Origin: Dactylosporangium roseum | GTDB lineage: Bacteria; Actinomycetota; Actinomycetes; Mycobacteriales; Micromonosporaceae | Direction of reading: 5' to 3' | DNA: 64,000 nucleotides | Assembly: GCF_025264685.1 (NCBI RefSeq) | Contig: NZ_CP073721.1 | Location: 1,045,001 to 1,109,000 of the forward strand | Part shown: positions 1 through 8,519 of the stretch, one piece after another | Layout: the number at the start of each line of letters is the position of its first letter | Position numbering within the stretch: position 1 is the stretch's first letter | The notes under the pieces: generated by a model | What the model saw: only the letters and a program-made list of their open reading frames with translations | Databases searched by the model: none | What the model was told of the DNA's origin: nothing | Position numbers and translations under genes: made by a program

Positions 1-1
1 C

Positions 2-3000
2 GCGGTCATCGCGGCGCCGGTCTCGCCGCTGCTCGTCGTGGCCGGTGCCGGGTCCGGCAAGACCGAGACGATGGCGGCCCGGGTCGTCTGGCTGGTCGCC
101 AACTCCCACGTGCGGCCGGAGCAGATCCTCGGCCTGACCTTCACCCGCAAGGCCGCCGGCGAGCTGTCGCACCGCATCCGGCAGCGCCTCGGGCAACTGG
201 TCCGCCGCCTCGGCCGCGACGACCTCATCGCCGGCGAGCCGACCGTCGCGACGTACCACTCGTATGCCACGCGCGTCGTCCGCGAGCACGGCGTGCGGGC
301 CGGGTTCGAGCCGTCGACCCGGCTCCTCACCGAGGCCGCGTGCTGGCAGCTCGCCGACGCCGTCGTGCGTGCCTACGACGGCGACATGACCGCCGTGGCC
401 GCGGCCCCCTCGACGGTCGTCGACGCCGTGCTGCACCTTGCCGGGGACCTCGCCGAGCACCTGCGCGAGCCGGCCGACGTCGCCGCGTGGACCGGCCGGT
501 TCTTCGCCGAGGTCGGCGGCAAGACGGGCAAGATGGCCAAGCCGGTGCGTGACGTCCTCTCCCGCCAGCAGGCCCGGCTGCAACTGCTGCCGTTGATCAG
601 GCAGTATCAGGAGAAGAAAGCGCTGCTGGAAGCCATGGACTTCGGCGACCAGTTGTCCAGGGCGGCTCGGGTGGCGAGCGATCATCCGGAGGTCGGGGCC
701 GTCGAGCGCGACCGGTTCCGGGTCGTGCTGCTCGACGAGTATCAGGACACGAGCCACGCGCAGGTCGTGCTGCTGCGCGCACTGTTCGGCGAGGGGCACC
801 CGGTCACCGCGGTCGGTGACCCCTGCCAGTCCATCTACGGCTGGCGCGGTGCCTCGGCCGGCACGCTCGACCGGTTCCCGGCGGAGTTCCCGGCCGCGCC
901 CGGCGTGCCGGCACCGGAGCTGTCGCTGACCACGAGCTGGCGCAACCGGCCCGAGATCCTCGACGTGGCCAACACGCTGTCCCAGCCGCTGCGGGCGCAC
1001 GGCGCGCGCGTCGCCGAGCTGGCACCCGCCGACCGCCTCGCCGAGCCCGCCTCCACCGCGACCGTCCACTGCGCACTGCTCGAGACGTTTGCCGAAGAGG
1101 CCGCGTGGATCGCCGACCGGGTGGTCGCCTCGTGGCGGCTCGCGGCGAAGGTCGACCCTGACACGTTCCCCTACGACATCCCGGTCGAGGACCGGCCGTC
1201 GACCGCGGTCCTGGTGCGGACCCGCGCGCAGATCCCCGCGCTGGAAAACGCGCTGCGCTCCCGCGGCCTGCCGGTCGAGGTCGTCGGCCTCGGCGGCCTG
1301 CTCGACACGCCCGAGGTCCGCGACGTGGTGAGCACCATGCGGGTCCTCGCGGACCCGGCCGAGGGTGCCGCGCTCCTGCGCATCCTGACCGGGCCGCGGT
1401 GGCGCATCGGGCCGCGCGATCTCGTGGCGCTGTACCGGCGGGCGCGTGCCCTCGCCGCCGCGCGCCGGGCGTCCCCGGACGACGAGCCGGACCTCGCGGA
1501 CCGGCTGGACGAGGCCCTGCTCGTCGAGGCGCTCGACGACCTGGGCGACGCCGACGGGTATTCGCCCGAGGGGCACCGCCGGTTCGCCGCCCTCGGGCTG
1601 GAGCTGCGGCGGCTGCGCCGCCGGCTCGACCAGCCGCTGCCCGACCTGGTCGCCGACATCGAGCGGGTCACCGGCCTCGACGTCGAGGTCGCCGCCCGTC
1701 CCGGTGACGCCGGCCTGGCGCGCGGTCACCTCGACGCGTTCAGCAACATCGCGGCCCGGTTCGCCGCGGAGTCGGAGGGTGCGACGCTGAGCGCGTTCCT
1801 GGCGTTCCTCGCCGCCGCCGAAAACGAGGAGCGCGGTCTCGCGCCCGGCGAGGTCGAGGTGGTCGACGGCGCGGTGCAGATCCTGACCGCCCACGCGGCG
1901 AAGGGCCTCGAGTGGGACGTCGTCGCCGTGGCCGGCCTGTGCGTCGACGTGTTCCCCGGCGCGAGCAACTCCGGCGACCACTGGCTGCGGGGCCTCGGTG
2001 TCCTGCCGTTCCCGCTGCGCGGGGACCACGCCGGGCTGCCCTCGCTCGACCTGTCCGGCGTGGCCGACGTCAAGGGTGTGGTGGGCCGGCTGGAGCTGTT
2101 CAACCGCGAGTGGCGCGAGCACGACGTGCGCGAGGAGCGGCGGCTGGCCTACGTGGCGGTGACGCGCCCGCGGCGGCTGCTGCTCGCCAGTGGGTACTGG
2201 TGGGGCGAGGGCGTCAAACGGGCCCGTGGCCCGTCGGTGTTCCTGGCGGAGATCCGCGAGCGCTGCCTGGCCGGCGCGGGTGTGGTCGACGCGTGGGCGG
2301 AGACGCCGGCGCAGGACGCGCAGAACCCGACCGCCTCCGAGGTTCCCAGCGCGAGCTGGCCCGCCGACCCGCTGGGCGCCCGCCGGCCGCTGCTGGAGGC
2401 GGCCGCGGCGATGGTCCGTTCGGCGGCGGTGGTCGCGCCGTCGGCGGAGAGCGCCGCCGAGGAGGAGCCGCCCGCGCCCGGGTCCGTCGGGGCCGCGCCC
2501 GCCGAGGGTGGTGCCCGCGGGTGGTCCGACGAGGTGCTGCGGGATCGCGCCGGGCGGAGGTGGGCGGCCGAGGCCGACCTCCTTCTCGCCGAGCGAGCCC
2601 GGCTGACCCCGCATTCCGACGGGGCCGTCGAGGTGTCGCTCCCCGGCCACCTCTCGGTCTCGCAGCTCGTGGCACTGCGGCGGGACCCGCAGCGGTTCGC
2701 CCGGTCACTGCGCCGGCCGCTGCCGTCCCGCCCGGACCCGTACGCCCGGCGCGGCACCGCCTTCCACCACTGGCTTGAGCAGCGGTTCAAGGCCGAGCGC
2801 CTCCTCGACCTCGACGAGCTGCCCGGCGCCGCCGACGAGGGGGCCGCACCCGACGAGGCCCTCGCCGACCTACAGACGAAGTTCCTGGCCAGCGAGTGGG
2901 CCGACCGGGTGCCGCTCGACGTCGAGGTGCCGTTCGCCTCCGTGATCGCCGGGGTGGTGGTCCGCGGGCGAATGGATGCCGTCTACCGGCACCCCGACGG

Positions 3001-3253
3001 ACGGTATGACGTGGTCGACTGGAAGACCGGCGGCCGGCCGGGCGGCGGTGACGCGACGGCGGCGGCGGTGCAGCTCGCGGCGTACCGGCTGGCGTGGGCC
3101 GAGCTCCGCGGCGTCCCGCTGGAGCGGGTCGGGGCCGCCTTCTTCTACGTCCGCGACGGGGTGACGGTCCGCCCGGCCGACCTGCTCGACGAGGAAGGTC
3201 TTCTGGCGCTGATCACCGCGCTCCCGGTCGGCCGGGCCGCCGACGCCCGATGA
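2..3253 (+). CDS. adnB: AdnB-like helicase-nuclease, 5' end cut by window edge
   Basis: Superfamily 1 (UvrD/RecB type) helicase fused to a C-terminal RecB-like nuclease, expected to act with AdnA in resection of double-strand breaks. The reading frame is open from base 2, so the true start lies upstream; about 1083 residues are visible, which fits the roughly 1,100 residues of mycobacterial AdnB. Visible motifs: Walker A GAGSGKT, motif Ia TFTRKAA, Walker B LLDEYQDT, motif III GDPCQSIYGWRG, motif V AHAAKGLEWD, motif VI YVAVTRPRR, then near the C terminus the PD-(D/E)XK nuclease core GRMDAVYR and DVVDWKTG. AdnB rather than AdnA is inferred from position: in mycobacteria adnB is the distal gene and faces nudC-mrx1-uvrD2, as here. 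The family is certain; the AdnA/AdnB assignment would need the upstream gene. Confidence 0.9.
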   Translation, partial: AVIAAPVSPLLVVAGAGSGKTETMAARVVWLVANSHVRPEQILGLTFTRKAAGELSHRIRQRLGQLVRRLGRDDLIAGEPTVATYHSYATRVVREHGVRAGFEPSTRLLTEAACWQLADAVVRAYDGDMTAVAAAPSTVVDAVLHLAGDLAEHLREPADVAAWTGRFFAEVGGKTGKMAKPVRDVLSRQQARLQLLPLIRQYQEKKALLEAMDFGDQLSRAARVASDHPEVGAVERDRFRVVLLDEYQDTSHAQVVLLRALFGEGHPVTAVGDPCQSIYGWRGASAGTLDRFPAEFPAAPGVPAPELSLTTSWRNRPEILDVANTLSQPLRAHGARVAELAPADRLAEPASTATVHCALLETFAEEAAWIADRVVASWRLAAKVDPDTFPYDIPVEDRPSTAVLVRTRAQIPALENALRSRGLPVEVVGLGGLLDTPEVRDVVSTMRVLADPAEGAALLRILTGPRWRIGPRDLVALYRRARALAAARRASPDDEPDLADRLDEALLVEALDDLGDADGYSPEGHRRFAALGLELRRLRRRLDQPLPDLVADIERVTGLDVEVAARPGDAGLARGHLDAFSNIAARFAAESEGATLSAFLAFLAAAENEERGLAPGEVEVVDGAVQILTAHAAKGLEWDVVAVAGLCVDVFPGASNSGDHWLRGLGVLPFPLRGDHAGLPSLDLSGVADVKGVVGRLELFNREWREHDVREERRLAYVAVTRPRRLLLASGYWWGEGVKRARGPSVFLAEIRERCLAGAGVVDAWAETPAQDAQNPTASEVPSASWPADPLGARRPLLEAAAAMVRSAAVVAPSAESAAEEEPPAPGSVGAAPAEGGARGWSDEVLRDRAGRRWAAEADLLLAERARLTPHSDGAVEVSLPGHLSVSQLVALRRDPQRFARSLRRPLPSRPDPYARRGTAFHHWLEQRFKAERLLDLDELPGAADEGAAPDEALADLQTKFLASEWADRVPLDVEVPFASVIAGVVVRGRMDAVYRHPDGRYDVVDWKTGGRPGGGDATAAAVQLAAYRLAWAELRGVPLERVGAAFFYVRDGVTVRPADLLDEEGLLALITALPVGRAADAR

Positions 3254-3340
3254 ACTGGCAAAGTTCCGACATTTCGCTGTCGTGGGAACTGATTCCTCCT
3301 GAAAGCTGTCCTAGGTGGCATGCGAGGGGGTGTGCGCACG

Positions 3341-3502
3341 ATGCAGGTATCGCAGATGCGCGAGGTCGCCGTGGTCGTCGGGGTCGCCACCGCCGGGGTG
3401 GTGACCGTCGCACTGATCGTCATCGGGCCGCTCGCCGCCGCCGACGGGCCGCGATATCCGCAGGTGACGGAGCTCCACCCACCACCACAACCGCAGCCTT
3501 GA
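3341..3502 (+). CDS. small single-pass membrane protein, unknown
   Basis: A 53-residue reading frame in the gap after adnB. It has a short charged N terminus, one strongly hydrophobic segment (roughly residues 8-30, rich in V, A, I and G) and a proline-rich tail ending PPPQPQP. Third codon positions are almost all G or C, as in real genes here. I chose the ATG at 3341, which has a GAGGGGG purine run about 10 bases upstream; an ATG at 3320 in the same frame is possible. No family recognised. The next gene also encodes a single-pass membrane protein, so the two may work at the membrane together, but nothing proves this. Confidence 0.45.
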   Translation: MQVSQMREVAVVVGVATAGVVTVALIVIGPLAAADGPRYPQVTELHPPPQPQP

Positions 3503-3548
3503 GGAAGCTTTGGCAGTCCGGGCATCGGGCTGCGACACTGACTGTGAG

Positions 3549-4517
3549 ATGACCGAGCAGCGTTCGCCCTGGGCTGAGCCCGACACGCAGATCGTGGTCG
3601 AGCCTGTGCGTCCTTCGCCGACCGTTCAACGGCCGGCGGGCGAGCCGCGTGCCGCGTCGGGGTATCGGTCCGGAAATGTCTCCGGTCTGGGCGTGCCGCC
3701 CGTGGTGCCGCCGCCCGACGTGCTGATCGGCGGGCCGGACGACGACGACCCGATCCGGCGCAACAAGCGGATCATGAAGTGGCTGGGCGGCGGCGCGATC
3801 GCGGTCGTCGTCATCGGCCTGGTCGTCATCCTCGCCTCGGTCATGACCAACAACGCGACGACGCCCGGCGGGATCTTCGCCGGCAAACCCGACTCGCCCA
3901 GCGACACGCGCCCGGAGCTGGCCCGCCGCTGCCCGCCGCCGAGCATCCCGCCCGAGCGGCCCAACCAGCAGGTGCCTCCGGCCCCGGCCGGGCCGCGGAC
4001 CGCCGACGAAGAGGCGGGCATCTCCTACAAGGAGTACGGCGACCCGTGGTCCCCTTGGGACGCGGCCTGGGTCGACCGGGGTGAGCTCAAGGTGACCTAC
4101 CGTGTCGGCCAGCACTTCGTCACCGAGCCCAACTACGGCGGGGGCGGCAGCGACTACCACGCCACGATCCTGTCCGGGCACGTCCCGGCCGCGGTCAACG
4201 ACGGCCTGGTGCTCGACCTCAAGTGCATCGGCGACCAGATCGCCGCCGACGTGCGGGTGAGCTTCTACCCCGACAGCAACCAGCTCGAGCCGATCGAAGC
4301 GAAGGACCTGGAGCTCGGCGGCCGGCCGGCCCGGCTGATCAAGTTTCGCCTGCACTTCTCCCAGCCCGGTCTCAAGGCCAAGAGCGAGCTGGTCTCGATC
4401 GCGCTCGTCGACGTCGGCCGGGTCGAGGCCGCGATCCTTTACGTGTCGATCCCCGACACGCACCGTCAGTTCGACTACGTGGCGGACGAAGCCCCGGAGA
4501 GCGTCCGGCCGATCTAG
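3549..4517 (+). CDS. membrane-anchored hypothetical protein
   Basis: A 322-residue protein of unknown function. The first ~75 residues are proline-rich and presumably cytoplasmic; one transmembrane helix follows (WLGGGAIAVVVIGLVVILAS), then a Pro-rich spacer and an extracytoplasmic domain of about 200 residues with no cysteine pair pattern that I can assign. The ATG at 3549 gives MTEQRSPWAEP, typical of actinobacterial type II membrane proteins; an upstream ATG at 3510 adds 13 residues with poor character and was rejected. It lies 164 bases before a mycosin-like protease, which is also membrane anchored and extracytoplasmic, with a long palindrome between them. No catalytic motif is visible. 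Confidence 0.7.
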   Translation: MTEQRSPWAEPDTQIVVEPVRPSPTVQRPAGEPRAASGYRSGNVSGLGVPPVVPPPDVLIGGPDDDDPIRRNKRIMKWLGGGAIAVVVIGLVVILASVMTNNATTPGGIFAGKPDSPSDTRPELARRCPPPSIPPERPNQQVPPAPAGPRTADEEAGISYKEYGDPWSPWDAAWVDRGELKVTYRVGQHFVTEPNYGGGGSDYHATILSGHVPAAVNDGLVLDLKCIGDQIAADVRVSFYPDSNQLEPIEAKDLELGGRPARLIKFRLHFSQPGLKAKSELVSIALVDVGRVEAAILYVSIPDTHRQFDYVADEAPESVRPI

Positions 4518-4550
4518 CGCCACTGCCGTCCGCCAGCTCTCATGGCGCGT

Positions 4551-4621
4551 CGATCTTGCAGTTGTGGTGCCTAACAAACCGGGCATCCAGGGAGTGTTCC
4601 GGCACCACAACTGCAAGATCG
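4551..4621. repeat. perfect 21-bp inverted repeat (intergenic hairpin)
   Basis: Bases 4551-4571 and 4601-4621 are exact reverse complements (arm core GATCTTGCAGTTGTGGTGCC), separated by a 29-base loop. The arm is longer and less GC-biased than the terminators elsewhere in this window and is not followed by a T-run. It lies between two co-directional genes. It may act as a terminator, but the length, perfection and low GC suggest a copy of a dispersed intergenic palindromic repeat. Confidence 0.8.
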
Positions 4622-4679
4622 GCGAAGGGGAGACCGGGTCGAGTGGCGTCACTTGCGTCGATCCGGCACGCTATCGCGC

Positions 4680-5888
4680 ATGAAACAGCCGCTGGCCCTC
4701 GCGGTGGTCCTCGGGACGGTTGTCGTGCTCGGCGCCGGCAGTCCCGCAAGCGCGGACGTCATCCGTGACGATCAGTGGCACCTCAAGTACCTCAAGGTGG
4801 CCGAAGCCAACCAGCGCAGCCGCGGCGACGGGGTGACGGTCGCGATCGTCGACAACGGCGTCGATCGCAGCCATCCCGACCTCACCGGCGGCATCCTCGA
4901 CCCGGTGTTCGTCACCGACACGCCCAACGCCAGCGGCATCGACGACGACGGCCACGGCACCGCCCTCGCCGGCCTCATCGCCGGCCGGGGCCACCCCGAC
5001 GAGCGCAGCGGCGACGAGCACGGCGCCGGCGTGATCGGCGTCGCGCCCGGCGCGCGCATCCTGCCGGTGGTCATCGGCCGCCCGGCGAGCCCCGACCCGG
5101 ATGCCGGCGTGGGCCCCGACCAGCTCGCGGACGGCATCGCTCTGGCCGTCCGGCGCGGCGCGAAGATCATCGTGGTGGGCTACTCCGTCGGCGCGAGCGA
5201 TCGGCTCCGGCAGGCGGTCCGCGACGCGCAGGAGCGGGACGCCATCGTGGTCGCCTCCGACGGCAACCAGCCCAGCCGGGCCTTCGAGCCGTATCCGGCC
5301 GCGTACGACGGCGTTCTGGCGGCGGTACCGCTGACCCGTGCCGGCGACGTCCGGGTCCGGTCCGACAGCGGACGGAGCCTGGGTCTCGGCGTGCCCGGCG
5401 ATCAGATCATGACCACGAACAGCGGCGGCGGCTACCGCGTCGACGACGGCAGTGCGTCGGTCGGCCTGCTGGCCGGGGCGGTCGCGCTGCTGCGCTCCGC
5501 CTATCCGGGGCTGTCCGCCCCCGAGATCGTGCGCCGGCTGGCCCTGACCGCGGTCGACGCGGGCGCCAAGGGCCCGGACCGCGAATACGGACTCGGCCGT
5601 CTCGACCTCGTGCCGGCGCTGACGAGGAACCTGCCGGCGCCCTCGCCGTCGGCCAGCCCGCAGCCGACCGCCAGCGCGAGCCCGTCGCCCGAGCCGCAGG
5701 CCGCGCCGAAGCCGCCGCGCTCCCGTGGCCAGCTCGGATGGCTGCTCAGCCTGCCGCTCGTCGCCGTGATCGCGGTCCTCGCGCTCTACGCGGTGCGGAG
5801 CGAACAACGGATCAGCGCGTCCACGACCGGAACGGAGAGGGACGGAACTGAGCCGGACCAGATAGATTCGGTGCGTGCCTCGTCGTAG
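4680..5888 (+). CDS. mycosin-like subtilisin (S8) serine protease
   Basis: Secreted, membrane-anchored subtilase of 402 residues. Signal peptide at residues 1-25 (ends SPASA); Asp58 in AIVDNGVD, His92 in DDDGHGTALAG, a GN oxyanion-type motif in VVASDGNQ, and Ser258 in DDGSASVGLLAG complete the likely triad. The Ser motif lacks the usual GTS...P signature, so activity is probable but not certain. A PS-rich linker (PSPSASPQPTASASPSPEP) leads to one C-terminal transmembrane helix (LLSLPLVAVIAVLALYAV). This architecture is that of mycosins, the MycP proteases of type VII secretion, yet no ESX component lies nearby. I chose the ATG at 4680 because it starts directly at the signal peptide. The gene overlaps the next start by 14 bases, suggesting a transcript shared with the M16 peptidase pair. 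Confidence 0.85.
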   Translation: MKQPLALAVVLGTVVVLGAGSPASADVIRDDQWHLKYLKVAEANQRSRGDGVTVAIVDNGVDRSHPDLTGGILDPVFVTDTPNASGIDDDGHGTALAGLIAGRGHPDERSGDEHGAGVIGVAPGARILPVVIGRPASPDPDAGVGPDQLADGIALAVRRGAKIIVVGYSVGASDRLRQAVRDAQERDAIVVASDGNQPSRAFEPYPAAYDGVLAAVPLTRAGDVRVRSDSGRSLGLGVPGDQIMTTNSGGGYRVDDGSASVGLLAGAVALLRSAYPGLSAPEIVRRLALTAVDAGAKGPDREYGLGRLDLVPALTRNLPAPSPSASPQPTASASPSPEPQAAPKPPRSRGQLGWLLSLPLVAVIAVLALYAVRSEQRISASTTGTERDGTEPDQIDSVRASS

Positions 5889-7191
5889 TGCCGCTGTGCG
5901 GATCCCGGCTTCCAAGTATCCTGTCGAGCGCCTCACCCTGCCCAATGGCTTGCGGGTGGTGCTCACTCCTGACCGTGCCGCCCCCGTCGTCGGCGTGGCG
6001 GTGGTCTATGACGTCGGCATCAGATCCGAGCCCGAAGGGCGCACCGGCTTCGCGCACCTGTTCGAGCACCTGATGTTCCAGGGCTCGGAGAGCCTCGAGA
6101 AGCTGGCCCATTTCCGTTACGTGCAGGGTTCCGGCGGCACGTTCAACGGCTCGACGCATTTCGACTACACCGACTACTTCGAGACGCTGCCGTCCAATGC
6201 GCTGGAGCGGGCACTCTTCCTTGAGGCCGACCGCATGCGGTCGCCGCGCCTGACGGAGGAGAACCTCCGCAACCAGGTCGACGTGGTCAAGGAGGAGATC
6301 CGGGTCAACGTGCTGAACCGGCCGTATGGCGGGTTCCCGTGGCTGCGGCTGCCCCCGGTCATGTTCGACACGTTCGCCAACGCGCACGACGGCTACGGGT
6401 CGTTCGACGATCTCGAATCGGCGACCGTCGCCGACGCCGCCGACTTCTTCGACCGCTATTACGCCTGCGGCAACGCCGTTCTGGCGGTCTCCGGCGACTT
6501 CGACGTGGCGACGGCGACCGAGCTGATCGAGCGGCACTTCGGTGACGTGCCCGCGCGACCCGCCCCGGTGCGCCCCGACTTCGCCGAGCCCGACCTGACC
6601 GCCGAGCGCCGTTCCTCCTACGAGGATCGGCTGGCGCCCCTGCCGGCGGTCGCGGCGGCGTGGCGGATCCCGGACCCGGTCAACGACCTGCGGGCCTATC
6701 TCCCGTATGTCGTGCTGGCCGAGGTGCTCACCGACGGCGACGCGTCCCGTCTCGTCGAGCGCCTGGTCCTGCGGGACCGCTCGGTCACCAGCGTCGGCGG
6801 TTACGTCGGGTTCATGGGTGAGCCGTTCGCGGTGCGCGACCCCACCGCCCTGATCCTCCAGGCCCACCTTCCTCCGGGCGGCGATGTCGACAAGGTGCTG
6901 CGCAGCATCGAGGAGGAGTCCGTGCGGATCGCCACCGACGGGCTCGCGCCGGACGAGCTGAGCCGCACCCAGGCCCGCATGGCCACCCACCTGCTGCGCG
7001 ACACCGACGCGGTGCTCGGCCGCGCCCTGCAGATGGCCGTTCTTGAGCAGCAGCGCGGCGAGCCGGAGCTGCTCAACCAGTTGCACACGCTGATCGGTGA
7101 GGTGACCGAGGAGCAGATCGTCGCCGCCGCGGCCGAGCTGGTCCCGTCCCGCCGCGCCGCGGTCGAGGTCATCCCCGGAGGAGCCAAGTGA
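5875..7191 (+). CDS. M16 zinc peptidase, catalytic subunit
   Basis: Pitrilysin-family (M16B) metallopeptidase, 438 residues. The inverted zinc motif HLFEH is at residues 61-65 (GFAHLFEHLMFQG), with the third ligand expected in the acidic helix NQVDVVKEEI some 75 residues on. Two homologous ~200-residue halves are present; the C-terminal half lacks the zinc motif, as is normal. The GTG at 5875 gives MPRRSAAVRIPASKYPVERLTLPNGL, matching the usual N terminus. It overlaps the protease upstream by 14 bases and the next M16 gene by four (GTGA), so translation of the pair is probably coupled. By analogy with mitochondrial processing peptidase and bacterial two-subunit M16 enzymes it should form a heterodimer with the downstream protein. 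No signal peptide is seen. Confidence 0.92.
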   Translation: MPRRSAAVRIPASKYPVERLTLPNGLRVVLTPDRAAPVVGVAVVYDVGIRSEPEGRTGFAHLFEHLMFQGSESLEKLAHFRYVQGSGGTFNGSTHFDYTDYFETLPSNALERALFLEADRMRSPRLTEENLRNQVDVVKEEIRVNVLNRPYGGFPWLRLPPVMFDTFANAHDGYGSFDDLESATVADAADFFDRYYACGNAVLAVSGDFDVATATELIERHFGDVPARPAPVRPDFAEPDLTAERRSSYEDRLAPLPAVAAAWRIPDPVNDLRAYLPYVVLAEVLTDGDASRLVERLVLRDRSVTSVGGYVGFMGEPFAVRDPTALILQAHLPPGGDVDKVLRSIEEESVRIATDGLAPDELSRTQARMATHLLRDTDAVLGRALQMAVLEQQRGEPELLNQLHTLIGEVTEEQIVAAAAELVPSRRAAVEVIPGGAK

Positions 7192-8519
7192 CTGTCGCAA
7201 CCCCCGTCCGGACCCTTCCGGTGCTCGGGCCCAACCGCCCGCTGAAGCTGCCCAAGGTTGTCGAGCAGACGCTCGACAACGGGCTGACCGTCATCGCGCT
7301 GCGCCGCTCGTCGGTGCCGCTGGTGGAGATCCGGTTGCGGGTGCCGTTCGCCAAGGCGAACCTGGCCCGGGCCGCGATGCTCACCCAGACGGTGCTGTCC
7401 GGCACGTCGACGATGTCGACCGTGGACATCGCCGCCGAGCTGCAGAAGGTCGGCGGCGGCCTGTCCGCGGGCGCCGACCCCGACCGGCTGCTCATCTCCG
7501 GCAACGCGCTCGTCGGCGGGCTCGACCGGCTGCTCGACATCCTCGCCGAGGTGCTCACCGACGCCAGCTACCCGGCCGACGAGGTGGGCACCGAGCGTTC
7601 GCGCCTGGTGGACCGGATCCGGGTGGCGCAGACCCAGCCGAGCCACCTTGCCCGGGTCGCGCTGCTCAAACGGATGTACGGCAAGCACCCGTATGCCGTC
7701 CAGACGCCCACGCCGGAGCAGGTGGAGGCGGTCACGCCGGCCGGCCTGCGCACCCTGCACGCCGAGCGGCTCCACCCGGCCGGCGCGACGCTGGTCATCG
7801 TCGGTGACATCGCGCCGGAGAAGGCGATCGCCGCCGCCGAGCGCATGCTGTCGAAGTGGGACGGCGGCGGCAGCGAGATCGAGCTGCCGCCGGCACCGCC
7901 GCTCAAGCCGGGGCCGCTGACCCTGGTCGACCGGCCCGGCTCGGTGCAGTCGTCGGTGCGCCTGGCGCTGCCGGCGGTGTCCCGCAGGCACCCGGACCAC
8001 GCCGCGCTGCAGTTGGCCAATCTGGTCTTCGGTGGCTACTTCTCGTCCCGCTGGGTGGAGAACATCCGCGAGGACAAGGGGTACACGTACGGGCCGCACT
8101 CGCTCGTCGAGCACGCCGTCGCCGGGTCCGCCCTGGTCGTCGCGGCCGAGGTGGCGACGGAGGTGACCGGGCCGGCGCTGCTCGAGACGTTGTACGAGCT
8201 GGGCCGCCTCGCGAGCCTTCCACCGAAGGAGGAGGAGCTGGAGCAGGCACGGCAGTATGCGCTGGGCACCCTCCAGCTCGGCATGTCGACGCAGGCGGGC
8301 CTGGCCGGTCTGGTCTCGACGTATGCGGGCTTCGGGCTGCGGCTGGACTACCTGGCCGAGCACGCCGCCAAGCTGGCCCGGGTCAGCCGGGACGAGGTGG
8401 CCGCGGCGGCGACGGAGTACCTCGCGCCGGCGAAGGCCGCCGCCGTGGTGCTCGGCGATGCCGAGCAGATCGAAACGCCGCTCGGCGCCCTGACCGCCGT
8501 GACCCGAGCGGCTTCATGA
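7188..8519 (+). CDS. M16 peptidase-like protein, zinc motif missing
   Basis: A 443-residue M16 family protein. In the position of HXXEH it has FAKANLARAAML, so it cannot bind the catalytic zinc. The family fold is clear from the N-terminal motif VEQTLDNGLTVIALRRSSVPLVEIRLRVP and the central SSRWVENIREDKGYTYG motif, which carries the R/Y pair that catalytic partners borrow from the second subunit. It is the non-catalytic partner of the preceding gene (GTGA overlap) and in turn overlaps nudC by four bases (ATGA). Role inferred from two-subunit M16 enzymes; the substrate is unknown. Confidence 0.9.
   Translation: MTVATPVRTLPVLGPNRPLKLPKVVEQTLDNGLTVIALRRSSVPLVEIRLRVPFAKANLARAAMLTQTVLSGTSTMSTVDIAAELQKVGGGLSAGADPDRLLISGNALVGGLDRLLDILAEVLTDASYPADEVGTERSRLVDRIRVAQTQPSHLARVALLKRMYGKHPYAVQTPTPEQVEAVTPAGLRTLHAERLHPAGATLVIVGDIAPEKAIAAAERMLSKWDGGGSEIELPPAPPLKPGPLTLVDRPGSVQSSVRLALPAVSRRHPDHAALQLANLVFGGYFSSRWVENIREDKGYTYGPHSLVEHAVAGSALVVAAEVATEVTGPALLETLYELGRLASLPPKEEELEQARQYALGTLQLGMSTQAGLAGLVSTYAGFGLRLDYLAEHAAKLARVSRDEVAAAATEYLAPAKAAAVVLGDAEQIETPLGALTAVTRAAS

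Noticed and set aside
3420..4652. 410-codon minus-strand frame over the membrane protein gene and the palindrome
   Set aside because: Antisense shadow; the plus-strand protein has a clear transmembrane helix and start.
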